Assembly: GCA_036557405.1 (NCBI GenBank)
Contig: DATBHO010000002.1
Coordinates: 1-50,295, forward strand
From: TA-21 sp036557405
Lineage (GTDB): Archaea > Thermoproteota > Nitrososphaeria > Nitrososphaerales > Nitrososphaeraceae
DNA: 50,295 nucleotides
Direction of reading: 5' to 3'
This document shows, one piece after another, positions 8,573 to 19,116 of this stretch. A program made the position numbers and the translations under genes. The notes below the pieces were generated by a model. That model saw only the letters and a program-made list of their open reading frames with translations, made no database searches and was not told where the DNA came from. Each line of letters starts with the position of its first letter. The stretch's first letter is position 1.

Positions 8573-9612
8573 TTATTGATATTGTGTTTGGATGAAATCT
8601 ACTGCTTCAGCTATTGTAGGAGGTTCGAATTCTCTTTTTCCAATATATAATGAGGCATACGCGTTTGAAAATAATAACCTTTCAGTTGTATCAAGACCCA
8701 TAAAATATCCCACAAGATCTGCAGAGTCCCAACAATCTCCAGATCCTGTTAGTTTCTTAGGTACAGTATCGAATGAATCAACAAATACAATGCCCTTTCC
8801 GTCAGACCATGCAGCACCAATCCTCGTATGAAGATCGATTTTTAGTCCAAATTCGGATGACAATGTTTTCACAGCTACTTTTACATTTTCAATATCATTT
8901 AAATCCAGGGATAATCGGGATTCGAGATTGCATGCTTTTAATAGGGAAGTACATTCATTCTGATTAATGCTTAATACGTGTATTGCATAGCTTAATTTTT
9001 TCAATGTATCTCTAAATTCTTCCTTTCTCGTTTCTATATCCGCAGGATCCAAGAAATGAAAAGAGTTAGGAGCATTAGTAAATAGATGGTGAGCTAGATC
9101 GGTCCCCTTAATGTTGCTTCCCCAATTTGTAAGAACAATACTTTTCGCAGACTTTATTATCTCAAAATCACTTGGGTGGCTAACCAATTCAGGACCAAAA
9201 TTCTTATTGTCACCCACGTCACTTATCATTACGTTTGCATATGATTCTCCGTTGTCATGAAACTCAAATGATGTGGTAGTCCCATGTTTGCCATTTTTTA
9301 TTAGAAGGTTAATTCTACCTCCAAATCTTGAGAAGATTGTACGAAGTATTGATGCTCCAATGTTATCCGCAACGGTAAACAATGTAACTGATAGTCCCAT
9401 TGTAGCCAAGCAATAAGCGACATTAACTGCATTTCCACCCTTAACATCAAAAGTATTTACTCCCCTTATACTTCCGCCTCCAATCGTTGTTTTGCTATTA
9501 ATCATCCTAAAGAGATCGTCTTTAGAATTTATTTTAATAAACCTGTCTAAAAAAAATCAGGAAGTACAACTATATTACCTTCGAAATTAAGCCGTTTTAA
9601 TTTTTCGAACAT
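8573..9612 (-). pseudogene. PfkB-family sugar kinase with a one-base frame break
   Basis: A ribokinase/PfkB-family kinase, phosphorylating an unidentified sugar or nucleoside. The uninterrupted part (8573-9505, 310 codons) has the GGNAVNVA substrate motif and the catalytic GSGDCWDSA loop. Its N-terminal strand is missing there but is found just upstream: an ATG at 9612 opens MFEKLKRLNFEGNIVVLPDFF and then hits TAG (9547-9549) directly after a run of eight T (minus strand; 9549-9556). One more T, or a -1 slip on the run, continues as LDRFIKINSKDD into the main frame, restoring a full 346-residue kinase. A TATA-like box at 9639-9650 fits a leaderless start at 9612. Sequencing error, ribosomal or transcriptional slippage, or a true mutation are all possible. 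Confidence 0.8.
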
Positions 9613-9722
9613 TCGCTAAAATTACTATAAACCTATAATTTTATTTAAAACGTTTCAATATTCAAAAAAAGAAGATGTTACTTTATGCGTTTTGTAAGGA
9701 TTTGATATGAATTAAAATGAAG

Positions 9723-11426
<1,704 letters not shown>

Positions 11427-11433
11427 TCTACAT

Positions 11434-11479
11434 ATCACCTAAATAGAATACCATACGTTTTACCATGCCTCTTTTATAG
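11434..11479 (-). promoter_or_regulatory. Thermosome promoter and ribosome binding site
   Basis: On the minus strand a CTATAAAAG box occupies 11471-11479, predicting a transcript start near 11446. The AGGTGAT element at 11434-11440 matches the 3' end of archaeal 16S rRNA and stands 7 bases before the TTG at 11426. This pair fixes the start codon and shows that the gene uses a leadered, SD-driven message. Confidence 0.65.
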
Positions 11480-11706
11480 TTTTAGAAAAAATGAATACAG
11501 CTGGTTTGGAGTATGTCGATGATGGCTCAGGTGGCACTGGATCCAGACTTACAAGTTGATATTCTATGATATATCAAATTTCAGTAAGCAGAATAACGCA
11601 GTAATTACTTATCGTATTCTAAATTCATAAAGCCACAGTCCTAATGAAATATCTAGATAGTGCTAAATTACCTAATAATTCATGTTTAAATAATTGATCA
11701 TTCATA

Positions 11707-12630
11707 TTGCCTCTAACCTTAAATCTGACGAGGTACAAATTATTGATTCAACAAGTTACTGTTACAGATCGGCTTAAAAATTATTTTGAACTCACTAAGC
11801 CAAAAATTTGGTATCTCTTAGTATTTACTGCATTTGGTTCAGCTGTAACTGCATCCTATTTGACTGATAACTTTCTCTCGCCGCTCCAATGGATCTATCT
11901 CCTTGCAGGTATAGTTACGGGATCTGCAGCAGCAGATGCTTTAACCGGATACAATGATCGAGATATAGATGCCATCATGGATAGGACAAAAGCTCGGCCG
12001 ATTCCTTCTGGTAGGATTGCTCCCAAGAATGCGCTCATTTTTGGATTACTTTTAGCTGCTATATCCCTATTCTGTGCATGGTCAATTAACTACTTGACCT
12101 TTGGGCTCATGGCATTCGGCCTTTTCGATAATATCATTGTATACAGCAAGTGGTTGAAAAGAAAGAGTCAGACGAATATTATACTTGGGGGCTTCTCTGG
12201 TGCTGTACCAGCATTAATAGGATACGTAGCAGTTACTACAGAGAATATAGAGGTAGGCCTAATAATGGCTGGTTTAGTTTTCCTATGGATCCCAACGCAC
12301 ATTTGGAGTTTGGCCTTACATGTAAAAAAAGACTATACAAAAGCTGGGGTACCAATGCTCCCGGTTGTTGCTGGTGAAAAAAGATCTGTACAAGTGATAG
12401 CAGGCACAACTCTTCTAATGGTTGTGTTTAGCATTATCCCCTTTTTCTTGAATCAATTTGGGTTGATCTACTTTGCGACTGCCATCGTGGGGGGAATTAT
12501 AATGATAGTTACGTCATTATGGCTATTGGTAAGGCCCAATGAGAGAGCTTCGTGGCTGCTTTTCAAAATCTCGAGTCCTTACTTGACTGCTTTGTTCATT
12601 GCGTTCATGATAGACGCTCTATTTCAATAG
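11707..12630 (+). CDS. ctaB: Protoheme IX farnesyltransferase (heme o synthase)
   Basis: An integral membrane UbiA-type prenyltransferase that adds the farnesyl chain to heme b to make heme o for the terminal oxidase. The 307-residue chain has about eight or nine membrane segments, the prenyl-diphosphate motif GYNDRDIDAIMDRTKARPIPSG (near residues 79-100), YSKWLKRKSQTNIILGG, and the heme-branch motif KKDYTKAGVPMLPVV. These last two separate it from geranylgeranylglyceryl synthases. The TTG at 11707 leaves a 20-residue extension before TDRLKNYFELTKPKIW, so a later start is possible. It ends tail to tail with nep1, overlapping 7 bases. Confidence 0.9.
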   Translation: MPLTLNLTRYKLLIQQVTVTDRLKNYFELTKPKIWYLLVFTAFGSAVTASYLTDNFLSPLQWIYLLAGIVTGSAAADALTGYNDRDIDAIMDRTKARPIPSGRIAPKNALIFGLLLAAISLFCAWSINYLTFGLMAFGLFDNIIVYSKWLKRKSQTNIILGGFSGAVPALIGYVAVTTENIEVGLIMAGLVFLWIPTHIWSLALHVKKDYTKAGVPMLPVVAGEKRSVQVIAGTTLLMVVFSIIPFFLNQFGLIYFATAIVGGIIMIVTSLWLLVRPNERASWLLFKISSPYLTALFIAFMIDALFQ

Positions 12631-13310
12631 GCATAGTTTTCACACTCATATAGAAGCCTTGCAATTACCACGTGCGATTCTAAGCTATAAGGACTTATTG
12701 AATATACACTGTCACATGTTCGACTTACTGCTTCTGAAAAATGTCCTCTTTGAAACCCTCCGACCACAAAACAATACTTTCTGGAATCATCAACTGCATT
12801 TTTCCGTAAAATATCGTATACTTTAGCCTGTATTCCCTTAATAGATAGTCCAAGGACCAGATCTGGTCTAATAATTTTATCTATCAAATCTTTGAAGTCA
12901 ACATTCTCTCTTAATTCAATTAAATTTGGTGACTTCTTCTTTTTGTAATTGTTAAAAATGCTAACCATCAGTCTTTCGAATCTGAAATAATTTTTTGGTA
13001 TTCTCAGTTCTTGATTTAATATTATTAATTTATTATCAAACGTGGATACATATACCTGCAACTTTTTCTGTTTAAATAATGGTGTTGAGAGCGCTTCAAT
13101 AAGATCGAAATGCACTATGTCTGGTCTACCACGTTTCCACCATTGTTCGATATTTTGTTCAACCATGGCTTTATGATGATAACTAATGTCTAAGAGAATC
13201 TCATTCAAATCTCGACCAGTTCTTTGGCATTGATTCTTTACAGAGGGATGATTTCTAAGAATTTGAGGCACCAATTCTAATGCTGCTTCAGCAATCACTA
13301 GAGAATACAA
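12624..13310 (-). CDS. nep1: rRNA pseudouridine methyltransferase Nep1
   Basis: Nep1 (EMG1) is a SPOUT-class enzyme that N1-methylates a pseudouridine in helix 35 of 16S rRNA and assists small-subunit assembly. Family blocks are all present: ALELVP at 10-15, LLDISYHHKAM, RGRPDIVHFDLIEALSTPLF, IPKNYFRFERLM, and the C-terminal SAM-knot sequence VVGGFQRGHFS followed by SISPYSLESHVVIARLLYE. Length 228 is standard. It is head to head with rnp4, fitting a ribosome/RNA-processing neighbourhood (rnp4, rps19e). Confidence 0.93.
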   Translation of the reverse strand: MYSLVIAEAALELVPQILRNHPSVKNQCQRTGRDLNEILLDISYHHKAMVEQNIEQWWKRGRPDIVHFDLIEALSTPLFKQKKLQVYVSTFDNKLIILNQELRIPKNYFRFERLMVSIFNNYKKKKSPNLIELRENVDFKDLIDKIIRPDLVLGLSIKGIQAKVYDILRKNAVDDSRKYCFVVGGFQRGHFSEAVSRTCDSVYSISPYSLESHVVIARLLYECENYAY

Positions 13311-13420
13311 TCAAACTTACAGTTAATTAGTTTGGAAACATGACATTTATTTCATATCATTTTAATATAGTAGAATATAGCAACTCTATCTCAACTCTAC
13401 TATGTGTAAAATGATCTCTT

Positions 13421-13726
13421 ATGAATAAGAAGAATATAGAAAGGATAGCAACTGAGAGAATAGAAATATTGATCGGTAATGCATTGAGAGAAATAAAAGA
13501 TAATGAAAAATTGTCACAATCTTATGCAAATTTGGCCCTAAAAATAGCAATGCGTGTTAGAATACGGATGCCATATTTTATACGCCAGCTATTTTGTAGA
13601 AAATGTAAGGAATTTATTGTTCCTGGAGTTAATTCCAGAGTAAGAATAGGAAGAACCAAGGTGAAATGTATTAGAATTACTTGTATGAAATGCAATCATG
13701 TCTATCGAAAGCTAATTGTAATGTAG
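13421..13726 (+). CDS. rnp4: RNase P protein component 4 (Rpp21/Rpr2)
   Basis: A protein subunit of archaeal RNase P, which matures tRNA 5' ends. The 101-residue protein has two N-terminal helices (residues 1-45, which pair with Rpp29) and a zinc ribbon using Cys59, Cys62, Cys88 and Cys91. Basic RVRIRMP and RSRVRIGRTK-like stretches flank the ribbon and suit RNA binding. ATG start at 13421. Adjacent to nep1 and upstream of rps19e. Confidence 0.93.
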   Translation: MNKKNIERIATERIEILIGNALREIKDNEKLSQSYANLALKIAMRVRIRMPYFIRQLFCRKCKEFIVPGVNSRVRIGRTKVKCIRITCMKCNHVYRKLIVM

Positions 13727-13762
13727 AGATATTATTAAAGTTGAATGTAACAATTCATGCCA

Positions 13763-13907
13763 TTACTTTCCTCCAGCCTGTTTACTATTTAAAAGAATCG
13801 AAAGTTCCTCTAATTCAATCTTCGCATTTAATCAGACCATCTAGAATTTGCTGGCGAAGTTTATTCTTGCCTTCACGTTGAAAGTGGCGCGAGCTACGAC
13901 CGTTCAT
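13763..13907 (-). pseudogene. Small Arg/Lys-rich ORF, one-base frame break
   Basis: Not recognised. On the minus strand an ATG at 13907 opens a 30-codon frame, MNGRSSRHFQREGKNKLRQQ..., ending at TGA 13815-13817. Removing one base from the AAA (TTT on plus, 13827-13829) instead continues as DGLINAKIELEELSILLNSK to a TAA at 13763, giving 47 residues with an amphipathic helical second half. The region is richer in G and C than its surroundings and lies between rnp4 and rps19e. The coding reading is reasonable; the intact form is inferred. Confidence 0.35.
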
Positions 13908-13985
13908 TGTCAAAATTTCGTTAGAACCTAACTGAGTTCAATAAAATGATTTATAAGGGAATTTCCAAGAAAGTTATAGAATATT

Positions 13986-14438
13986 ATGGCTAAGGCTTAT
14001 GATATTCCTGCAGATGTATTAATTACTCATTTGGCAGAAAATTTGAAAAAGGATAAAAAAATTGAGGTTCCTCAATGGTCTCAGTACGTTAAGACAGGTT
14101 GTCATGTTGAAAAAATTCCCCAAAATAAAGATTGGTGGTACACGCGATGTGCTTCACTGTTAAGGAAAGTATACATTAACGGTCCAATTGGTATTTCTGA
14201 TCTTAGAAGTGAGTATGGCGGCAAAAAGCAGATTGGTTATAATATTGCACATCATAAAAAAGCTGGCGGTGCAATAGTAAGAAGGGCTCTACAACAACTA
14301 GAAACTGCCGGATATGTAGCAAAAAAAAATAAAGGAAGAACTATTTCTGACGAAGGAATGAAAAAAGTTGATAGACTGGCCACTGAAATTTACAAGGAAC
14401 TTGTGAATTCAAGGTCAGATATAGCGAGATATGGCTAA
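13986..14438 (+). CDS. rps19e: 30S ribosomal protein S19e
   Basis: eS19 is a small-subunit protein with a winged-helix fold, shared by archaea and eukaryotes and needed for 18S/16S maturation. The 150-residue sequence has AYDIPADVLI, KKIEVPQWSQYVKTG, DWWYTRCASLLRKVYINGPIG, and RRALQQLETAGYV, all family blocks. ATG at 13986 with a TTTATAAG box about 30 bases upstream. Followed after 24 bases by the PDCD5 gene, a conserved archaeal pair. Confidence 0.97.
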   Translation: MAKAYDIPADVLITHLAENLKKDKKIEVPQWSQYVKTGCHVEKIPQNKDWWYTRCASLLRKVYINGPIGISDLRSEYGGKKQIGYNIAHHKKAGGAIVRRALQQLETAGYVAKKNKGRTISDEGMKKVDRLATEIYKELVNSRSDIARYG

Positions 14439-14462
14439 ATAATAATTAATAGTGATTAGAAT

Positions 14463-14747
14463 ATGTCTGTTTCACCATCAGATAATAACGCCGAAGAGGC
14501 AAGGAAACGCGAAGCCGAAGCAATGATGAGACAAAAAGTATTAATGGTTTTGTTGGATCAGGATGCAAGACAAAGACTTACGAACATAAGAATGGTTAAA
14601 CCAGACCTTGCACTTGCGGTAGAAAATTATCTTATATCATCCGCTTCAACAGGAAAATTGAACAGAGCCCTAACTGATGAAGAACTTAAGCAGTTATTGG
14701 TTAATCTACAACAACCGAAAAAACAATTTAGAATAAATCGTGTTTGA
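14463..14747 (+). CDS. PDCD5 / TFAR19 family DNA-binding protein
   Basis: A 94-residue homologue of human PDCD5: charged N-terminal helix (EEARKREAEAMMRQKVL), three-helix core with QDARQRLTNIRMVKPDLALAVENYLI, and ALTDEELKQLLVNL near the end. Archaeal members bind DNA non-specifically and sit next to rps19e, as here; their cellular role is not settled. ATG start at 14463, 24 bases after rps19e, probably one operon. Confidence 0.9.
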   Translation: MSVSPSDNNAEEARKREAEAMMRQKVLMVLLDQDARQRLTNIRMVKPDLALAVENYLISSASTGKLNRALTDEELKQLLVNLQQPKKQFRINRV

Positions 14748-14878
14748 CTTGAACTTCCTGCTAGTCGGACATTAGGTTTAATGATTGTTAAGTCAACAAT
14801 TTTTGGAAGCATGAGCTTCATCTGAAGGTCGTTAGTCGTCAGTGAATAGTTTTCAGGCTCAACTGGCATGTGATACAA
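14728..14878 (-). pseudogene. Small minus-strand ORF, one-base frame break
   Basis: Not recognised. A minus-strand frame starting near 14878 (or ATG 14869, MPVEPENYSLTTNDLQ) reads convincingly as protein through LPKIVDLTIIKPNVRLA. As given it then runs antisense through 120 bases of the PDCD5 gene, which is unlikely. Dropping one G of a GG pair (CC on plus, 14759-14760) gives EVQVKHDLF and a stop at 14728, overlapping PDCD5 by only 20 bases. The 46-residue product has no known motif. Confidence 0.3.
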
Positions 14879-14940
14879 TTGTCTGTGTAATCCATTCTGA
14901 ATAGAAATACAATTATTTTGAATGGTAAAGCAAAGTTAAT

Positions 14941-14969
14941 ATTTATATACAAATCATTAGCATACTAAT
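14941..14969 (+). promoter_or_regulatory. TATA box with palindromic candidate MarR operator
   Basis: A TATA-like ATTTATATAC at 14941-14950 is followed at 14956-14969 by a perfect inverted repeat ATTAG-cata-CTAAT, covering the expected transcript start of the MarR-MFS pair. Dimeric MarR proteins commonly bind such short palindromes in their own promoter; this assignment is inferred from position. Confidence 0.4.
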
Positions 14970-14987
14970 AATTAGGTTATATTGATA

Positions 14988-15536
14988 ATGCAGCCTTATG
15001 ATTATCGGAACAGTATCGGCTTTATAGTTAATAGAACAGCCAAGGTTTTTGTCAAGGCCTTAGATTCTGAATTACGCGAAAAGGTAGGAATAACATTTGG
15101 TCAATGGAAGGTATTGGTAATGTTGTCAATCCAAGATGGTATTACCCAAAAGGAAATTGCCAATAAACTCGAACTCGAAGCAGCAACGCTTATCCCCATT
15201 ATCGATAAAATGGAAAAAGAAGGCTTCGTAGTAAGACAAGCGGACAAATCTGATAGACGAAACAACAGGATATATCGTACAGATAAAGCCGAGTCCCTAT
15301 GGGATCAAATGGTTGAATGTGCAACAAAAATAAGAGAAATTTCGGTGAATGACATTTCTGAAAAGCACATTACCATTATGCGCAACTCCTTGGAAAAGAT
15401 CTGTGAGAACCTTAAAATACAATTTAATATTGGCTGCGACATCGCTGGCGCTTCTACCTCTGTTGACATATCAATTCCTTCATCCAACAAGAATGTGAAG
15501 AAGAAAGTAAAATCTATGGAAGGAGCCACGTATTAA
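14988..15536 (+). CDS. MarR family transcriptional regulator
   Basis: A dimeric winged-helix repressor of the MarR type, probably controlling the exporter gene that starts four bases after it. Features: N-terminal dimerisation helix (NSIGFIVNRTAKVFVKALD), HTH with ITQKEIANKLELEAATLIPIIDKMEKEGFV (residues about 60-88), and the wing DKSDRRNNRIYRTDKA. A TTG at 14982 also opens the frame, but ATG 14988 (MQPYDYRN) is more natural. The C-terminal 35 residues are a Ser/Lys-rich tail beyond the usual MarR length. The inducing ligand is unknown. Confidence 0.88.
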   Translation: MQPYDYRNSIGFIVNRTAKVFVKALDSELREKVGITFGQWKVLVMLSIQDGITQKEIANKLELEAATLIPIIDKMEKEGFVVRQADKSDRRNNRIYRTDKAESLWDQMVECATKIREISVNDISEKHITIMRNSLEKICENLKIQFNIGCDIAGASTSVDISIPSSNKNVKKKVKSMEGATY

Positions 15537-15540
15537 TAAA

Positions 15541-17154
15541 ATGGGATCGCCATCATCAGAAAAAAATAACGTTGATAAAAAAAGTAACATGTTTTATTCT
15601 GTATTTCATAATCGACCTTCTTCATCTGTAAAGATTCCTGTCAATGCGTGGAAAACTCTTGCAATTCTAAGTTGTGTCGCTACTATGGTAATGTATGCAG
15701 AAACAATGTTAATACCAGCTATTCCAGACCTTATCAAAAACTTTGACGTCTCTTATAGTATGTCATCCTGGATTCTTACAGCATACTTAATTTCAGGCGC
15801 AGTAATGACTCCTATTGCAGGTAAATTATCAGATATCTATGGAAAGAAGAAGATATTGCTTATTATTATGGTAATTTATGTGATTGGTGTTTCAACTGCA
15901 GGGCTTGCAACAAATTTATTTTTCATGATAATCGCAAGGGCAATTCAAGGAGTAGGATTATCAATGTTTCCAATTGCTTTTGGAATAGTAAGAGACCAAT
16001 TCCCAAGAGAAAAAATATCCATAGGTCAAGGTGTGATCACTTCTATGTTTGCATCCGGTGCAGTAATGGGTTTGTTGGTTGGGGGCACAATAATTGAAAA
16101 CTATGGATGGCAATCCACGTTCTTTACAATAATACCCATCGCAATTATTCTTTTGGTAGTAATACGACGGTTCATTAACATAGATAAAGAAAGCACACTC
16201 TACCAAGAAGAAGGACAATCTAATCAGAAAATTGGAACTGACAGCTGGAAAGTAGGCGACAATATTAGGACTAAATCATCTGTAAGGCGAATTGATATAA
16301 GGGGTGCAATAACACTTGCTATTGCTGTAACTTCGTTTCTATTAGCTTTTACTTATGTGGAAACTGGGGTTACCGGTAGCAGTTCTAACGGTAACACTTC
16401 TTACTTTTCTGAGCTGGTTGTATTGTATTTTGTAACAGGCTCAATTTCCTTTACACTATTTATAATTACAGAAATACGTACAAAATATCCATTGGTTGAC
16501 TTTAAATTGATGTTAAACAAAGCCATTTTGCCTGCAAATTTAATCATCATGATTGTTGGGTTATCCATGTTCATGGTTTTTCAAACTATACCGATTTTAG
16601 TAAGAAATCCAGAACCTCTGGGTTTTGGAGAAGATGCTATTAAAGCCGGAGATGTGCAGTTACCATTTGCTATAGTACTTCTAGTTTTCGGGGTTTCTTC
16701 AGGTTTCATAATATCCAAGTTAGGATCACTAAAAGCAATAATAGCTGGTTCTATAATTACTGCTATCAGCTTCTTTGGTTTATTGATATTCCATTCGAGT
16801 GAATTCTTGATATCCGCAAACCTTGCGCTTCTCTCTGTTGGATTGTCCTTAACTAGTGTTGGAGCTATGAACGTTATCATACTTACGACTCCAAAACAGT
16901 TTATAGGAATATCTCTTGGTACAACTATGCTTATCAGAATTGTAGGAAGTTCAATAGGCCCTGCTGTTGCAGGAATGTATATGCAAACACACCAATCTCC
17001 ATTAGATTTCCGCGGAATCATGCAAACATTTCCTTCATTGGTATCATTTGATATGATTTTCCTCACCGCTGTACTATTTTCAATGGTCTCAATAGCACTT
17101 GCAGTACTATTAAGAAGAAGAGTCATGAAAATGTCGATACCAAATCTTACTTAG
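15541..17154 (+). CDS. MFS multidrug exporter, DHA2 (EmrB-like) type
   Basis: A 537-residue major facilitator with about 14 membrane segments, the size of the DHA2 drug:H+ antiporters. After a 35-residue cytoplasmic N-terminus come MVMYAETMLIPAIPDLI, the loop 2-3 motif GKLSDIYGKKKI (motif A) and the motif C-like GAVMGLLVGGTIIENYGWQSTFF. A Ser/Gly-rich insert near residue 280 is an external loop. Substrate unknown; drugs, toxic metabolites or osmolytes are possible. The upstream MarR gene, four bases away, implies substrate-responsive control. Confidence 0.88.
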   Translation: MGSPSSEKNNVDKKSNMFYSVFHNRPSSSVKIPVNAWKTLAILSCVATMVMYAETMLIPAIPDLIKNFDVSYSMSSWILTAYLISGAVMTPIAGKLSDIYGKKKILLIIMVIYVIGVSTAGLATNLFFMIIARAIQGVGLSMFPIAFGIVRDQFPREKISIGQGVITSMFASGAVMGLLVGGTIIENYGWQSTFFTIIPIAIILLVVIRRFINIDKESTLYQEEGQSNQKIGTDSWKVGDNIRTKSSVRRIDIRGAITLAIAVTSFLLAFTYVETGVTGSSSNGNTSYFSELVVLYFVTGSISFTLFIITEIRTKYPLVDFKLMLNKAILPANLIIMIVGLSMFMVFQTIPILVRNPEPLGFGEDAIKAGDVQLPFAIVLLVFGVSSGFIISKLGSLKAIIAGSIITAISFFGLLIFHSSEFLISANLALLSVGLSLTSVGAMNVIILTTPKQFIGISLGTTMLIRIVGSSIGPAVAGMYMQTHQSPLDFRGIMQTFPSLVSFDMIFLTAVLFSMVSIALAVLLRRRVMKMSIPNLT

Positions 17155-18043
17155 AAAATAGATCAATAAAATGTGCCACTTCGTTTAAGTTCGTCCGTAT
17201 TTTACGTTAACAATATCAAACCCAATTATAGTAATATACACGAAATATTTGGGTTGATTTTGGTTTAATCAATGTATGTATTAGACTAATTAAAATTTAA
17301 TGTTTGTATCATCGAACATGCAATCGTAGGCAAGGCTAATTTTGAAATATTGATTAGTATTTTTCCTCTAAGAGGTAATGAACGCGGAATTCAGAATTCT
17401 ACCGGTAGTGTGTGTATCCACGGCTACCTATTTTACTTTGTCCATTTTCATTGAATGATAAAGTTAGGACTGCCAATTTCAAAATAGCAACATTGGGTAA
17501 AATTAGCAAATGTATCATTACCATCACTTATTACTGCTAACCTCGGTTCCGTAAACCAAGGCGGCAAAAGTCCCCATCAAAAAAATTTGATTTTGAACAT
17601 AAGCAAATTTAGGCGGTGAGTTTGAAGCCTAAAGATGGCAAAATTAAAGGATCGGTAACATCAAGTCCACCATCGCTTCCGTTAGCTTGAGAACTATGTC
17701 CAACTAGCAACTGGAGAATTCATATTCTGTCACTTACATACAGAAATCCCACATTGTACATTCAACCACAGAATTCCGGTATCCTTACATTCAATTTTGG
17801 AAATATAACCGGGTGAATTAAGCAATCGGCCAACTACAAACTTCAATAGCTGCTGGGGCTGGAGCTGAAGTTTCTGTGAATCTACTTAAAGTAGACAGCA
17901 GTTTTATTATATCCCAAAAGCAAGGCCACTTTTAAATTCTAACATACGCATTAGCACCTGATAACCACTGACTCATGGATTTTAGTACAAATCGTACGCT
18001 GTGACAAATAACTATATTAGTCTAAGAACTTTTCAAAAAATTC
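17155..18043. other. 890-base spacer, possibly decayed coding sequence
   Basis: No intact gene. Composition between 17380 and 17920 is richer in G and C than other spacers here. Short plus-strand pieces read like protein in shifting frames, for example LKPKDGKIKGSVTSS near 17620 and NSGILTFNFGNITG near 17775, the latter reminiscent of secreted beta-rich proteins. I could not join them into one gene. A TATA-like AACTATATTA at about 18008 probably serves the next gene. Confidence 0.35.
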
Positions 18044-19093
18044 ATGAAAGCAGCAGTATTTAGAGAATATAGTCAAGATCCTTTAAAAGTGGTGAAAATA
18101 GACGATGTTGACACCCCCAAAATCAAACCTAATGAAGTTATGATAAAAGTTGAAGCCGCAGCATACAACTATAATGATCTTTGGGCAATTTGGGGAGATC
18201 CAGTCAAGGTGCCGCTTCCGCACATCTCAGGGAGTGATGTAGCCGGCACTGTGGTTGAATCTGGTGCCGAAGTTACCAAATTGAAAGTTGGTGATAGAGT
18301 GGTTTCTCATTCTAATATGAGCTGTAGGGTATGCGATATGTGTACGTCCGGAAGAGAATATGATTGCAATGAACGACTCATTTGGGGTTTTCAAACTGGT
18401 CCTCTCTGGGGCGGTTTCTGTCAATATACCCATTTACCCGAGGTAAATGTTGCCAAAATACCTGATTCCGTGTCGTTTGATCAAGCAGCGGCAGTCTCAA
18501 TGGTTGGTATGACTGCTTGGCATATGCTTGTAGGAAGAGCCAAGATAAAACCCGGACAATCAGTCCTTGTGATGGGAGGAACAAGTGGTGTAGGAATGGC
18601 AGGAATTCAGATAGCGAAGCTATATGGTTGCAGCGTTATTGCCACAGCCGGTAATAAAGATAAGATGGATAAATGTACTGAACTAGGTGCCGATCATGTC
18701 GTAAATCACAGAGAAGCAGATTGGTATAAAAAAGTTAGAGAAGTAACTAAAAAGCAAGGTGTGGATGTCGTTTTTGAACATATTGGAAAGTCAACTTTTC
18801 CACAAGAAGTTAGTCTCCTTAAGATGGGAGGAACCCTGGTAGCTACCGGAGCAACTACCGGATATGATTCAACTATCGATCTTAGATACCTGTTCTTTAA
18901 AGGGACCAATCTACTGGGTTCAACTCAGGGGAATAAAGCAGAACTAGAACAAGTAATTTACTGGACTGCTATGGGCAAAATAAAGCCATTGATTAGTACA
19001 GTTCTTCCTTTCTCCGAAATGGCAAAAGGACACACCATGATGGCTAATGCAGAGCAGATAGGCAAGATTGTGACAACACCTCAGAAACTTTAA
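18044..19093 (+). CDS. Zinc-type alcohol dehydrogenase family reductase
   Basis: A medium-chain dehydrogenase/reductase of 349 residues. The structural zinc site is complete (Cys94, Cys97, Cys100, Cys108), and the NAD(P) fold shows GGTSGVG at 178-184. The catalytic zinc site is not: where alcohol dehydrogenases have Cys, this has AYNYNDLW (about 40-47), as in quinone-reductase-like and acryloyl-CoA-reductase-like members. It is therefore more likely an enoyl/acryloyl-type reductase than an alcohol dehydrogenase. A role in reducing acryloyl-CoA in the thaumarchaeal 3-hydroxypropionate/4-hydroxybutyrate cycle is possible but inferred. A CitE-like lyase gene starts 23 bases downstream. Confidence 0.85.
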   Translation: MKAAVFREYSQDPLKVVKIDDVDTPKIKPNEVMIKVEAAAYNYNDLWAIWGDPVKVPLPHISGSDVAGTVVESGAEVTKLKVGDRVVSHSNMSCRVCDMCTSGREYDCNERLIWGFQTGPLWGGFCQYTHLPEVNVAKIPDSVSFDQAAAVSMVGMTAWHMLVGRAKIKPGQSVLVMGGTSGVGMAGIQIAKLYGCSVIATAGNKDKMDKCTELGADHVVNHREADWYKKVREVTKKQGVDVVFEHIGKSTFPQEVSLLKMGGTLVATGATTGYDSTIDLRYLFFKGTNLLGSTQGNKAELEQVIYWTAMGKIKPLISTVLPFSEMAKGHTMMANAEQIGKIVTTPQKL

Positions 19094-19116
19094 CCTTTCA
19101 TTTTTTTAGTGAGTAA

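Noticed and set aside
8618..8635. GGTTCGAAT motif resembling a tRNA T-loop
   Set aside because: It is inside the PfkB coding sequence (EFEPPT region) with no other tRNA parts.
16581..17126. 181-codon minus-strand ORF
   Set aside because: Lies wholly inside the MFS exporter gene, whose helices and motifs are clear; composition is that of an antisense frame.
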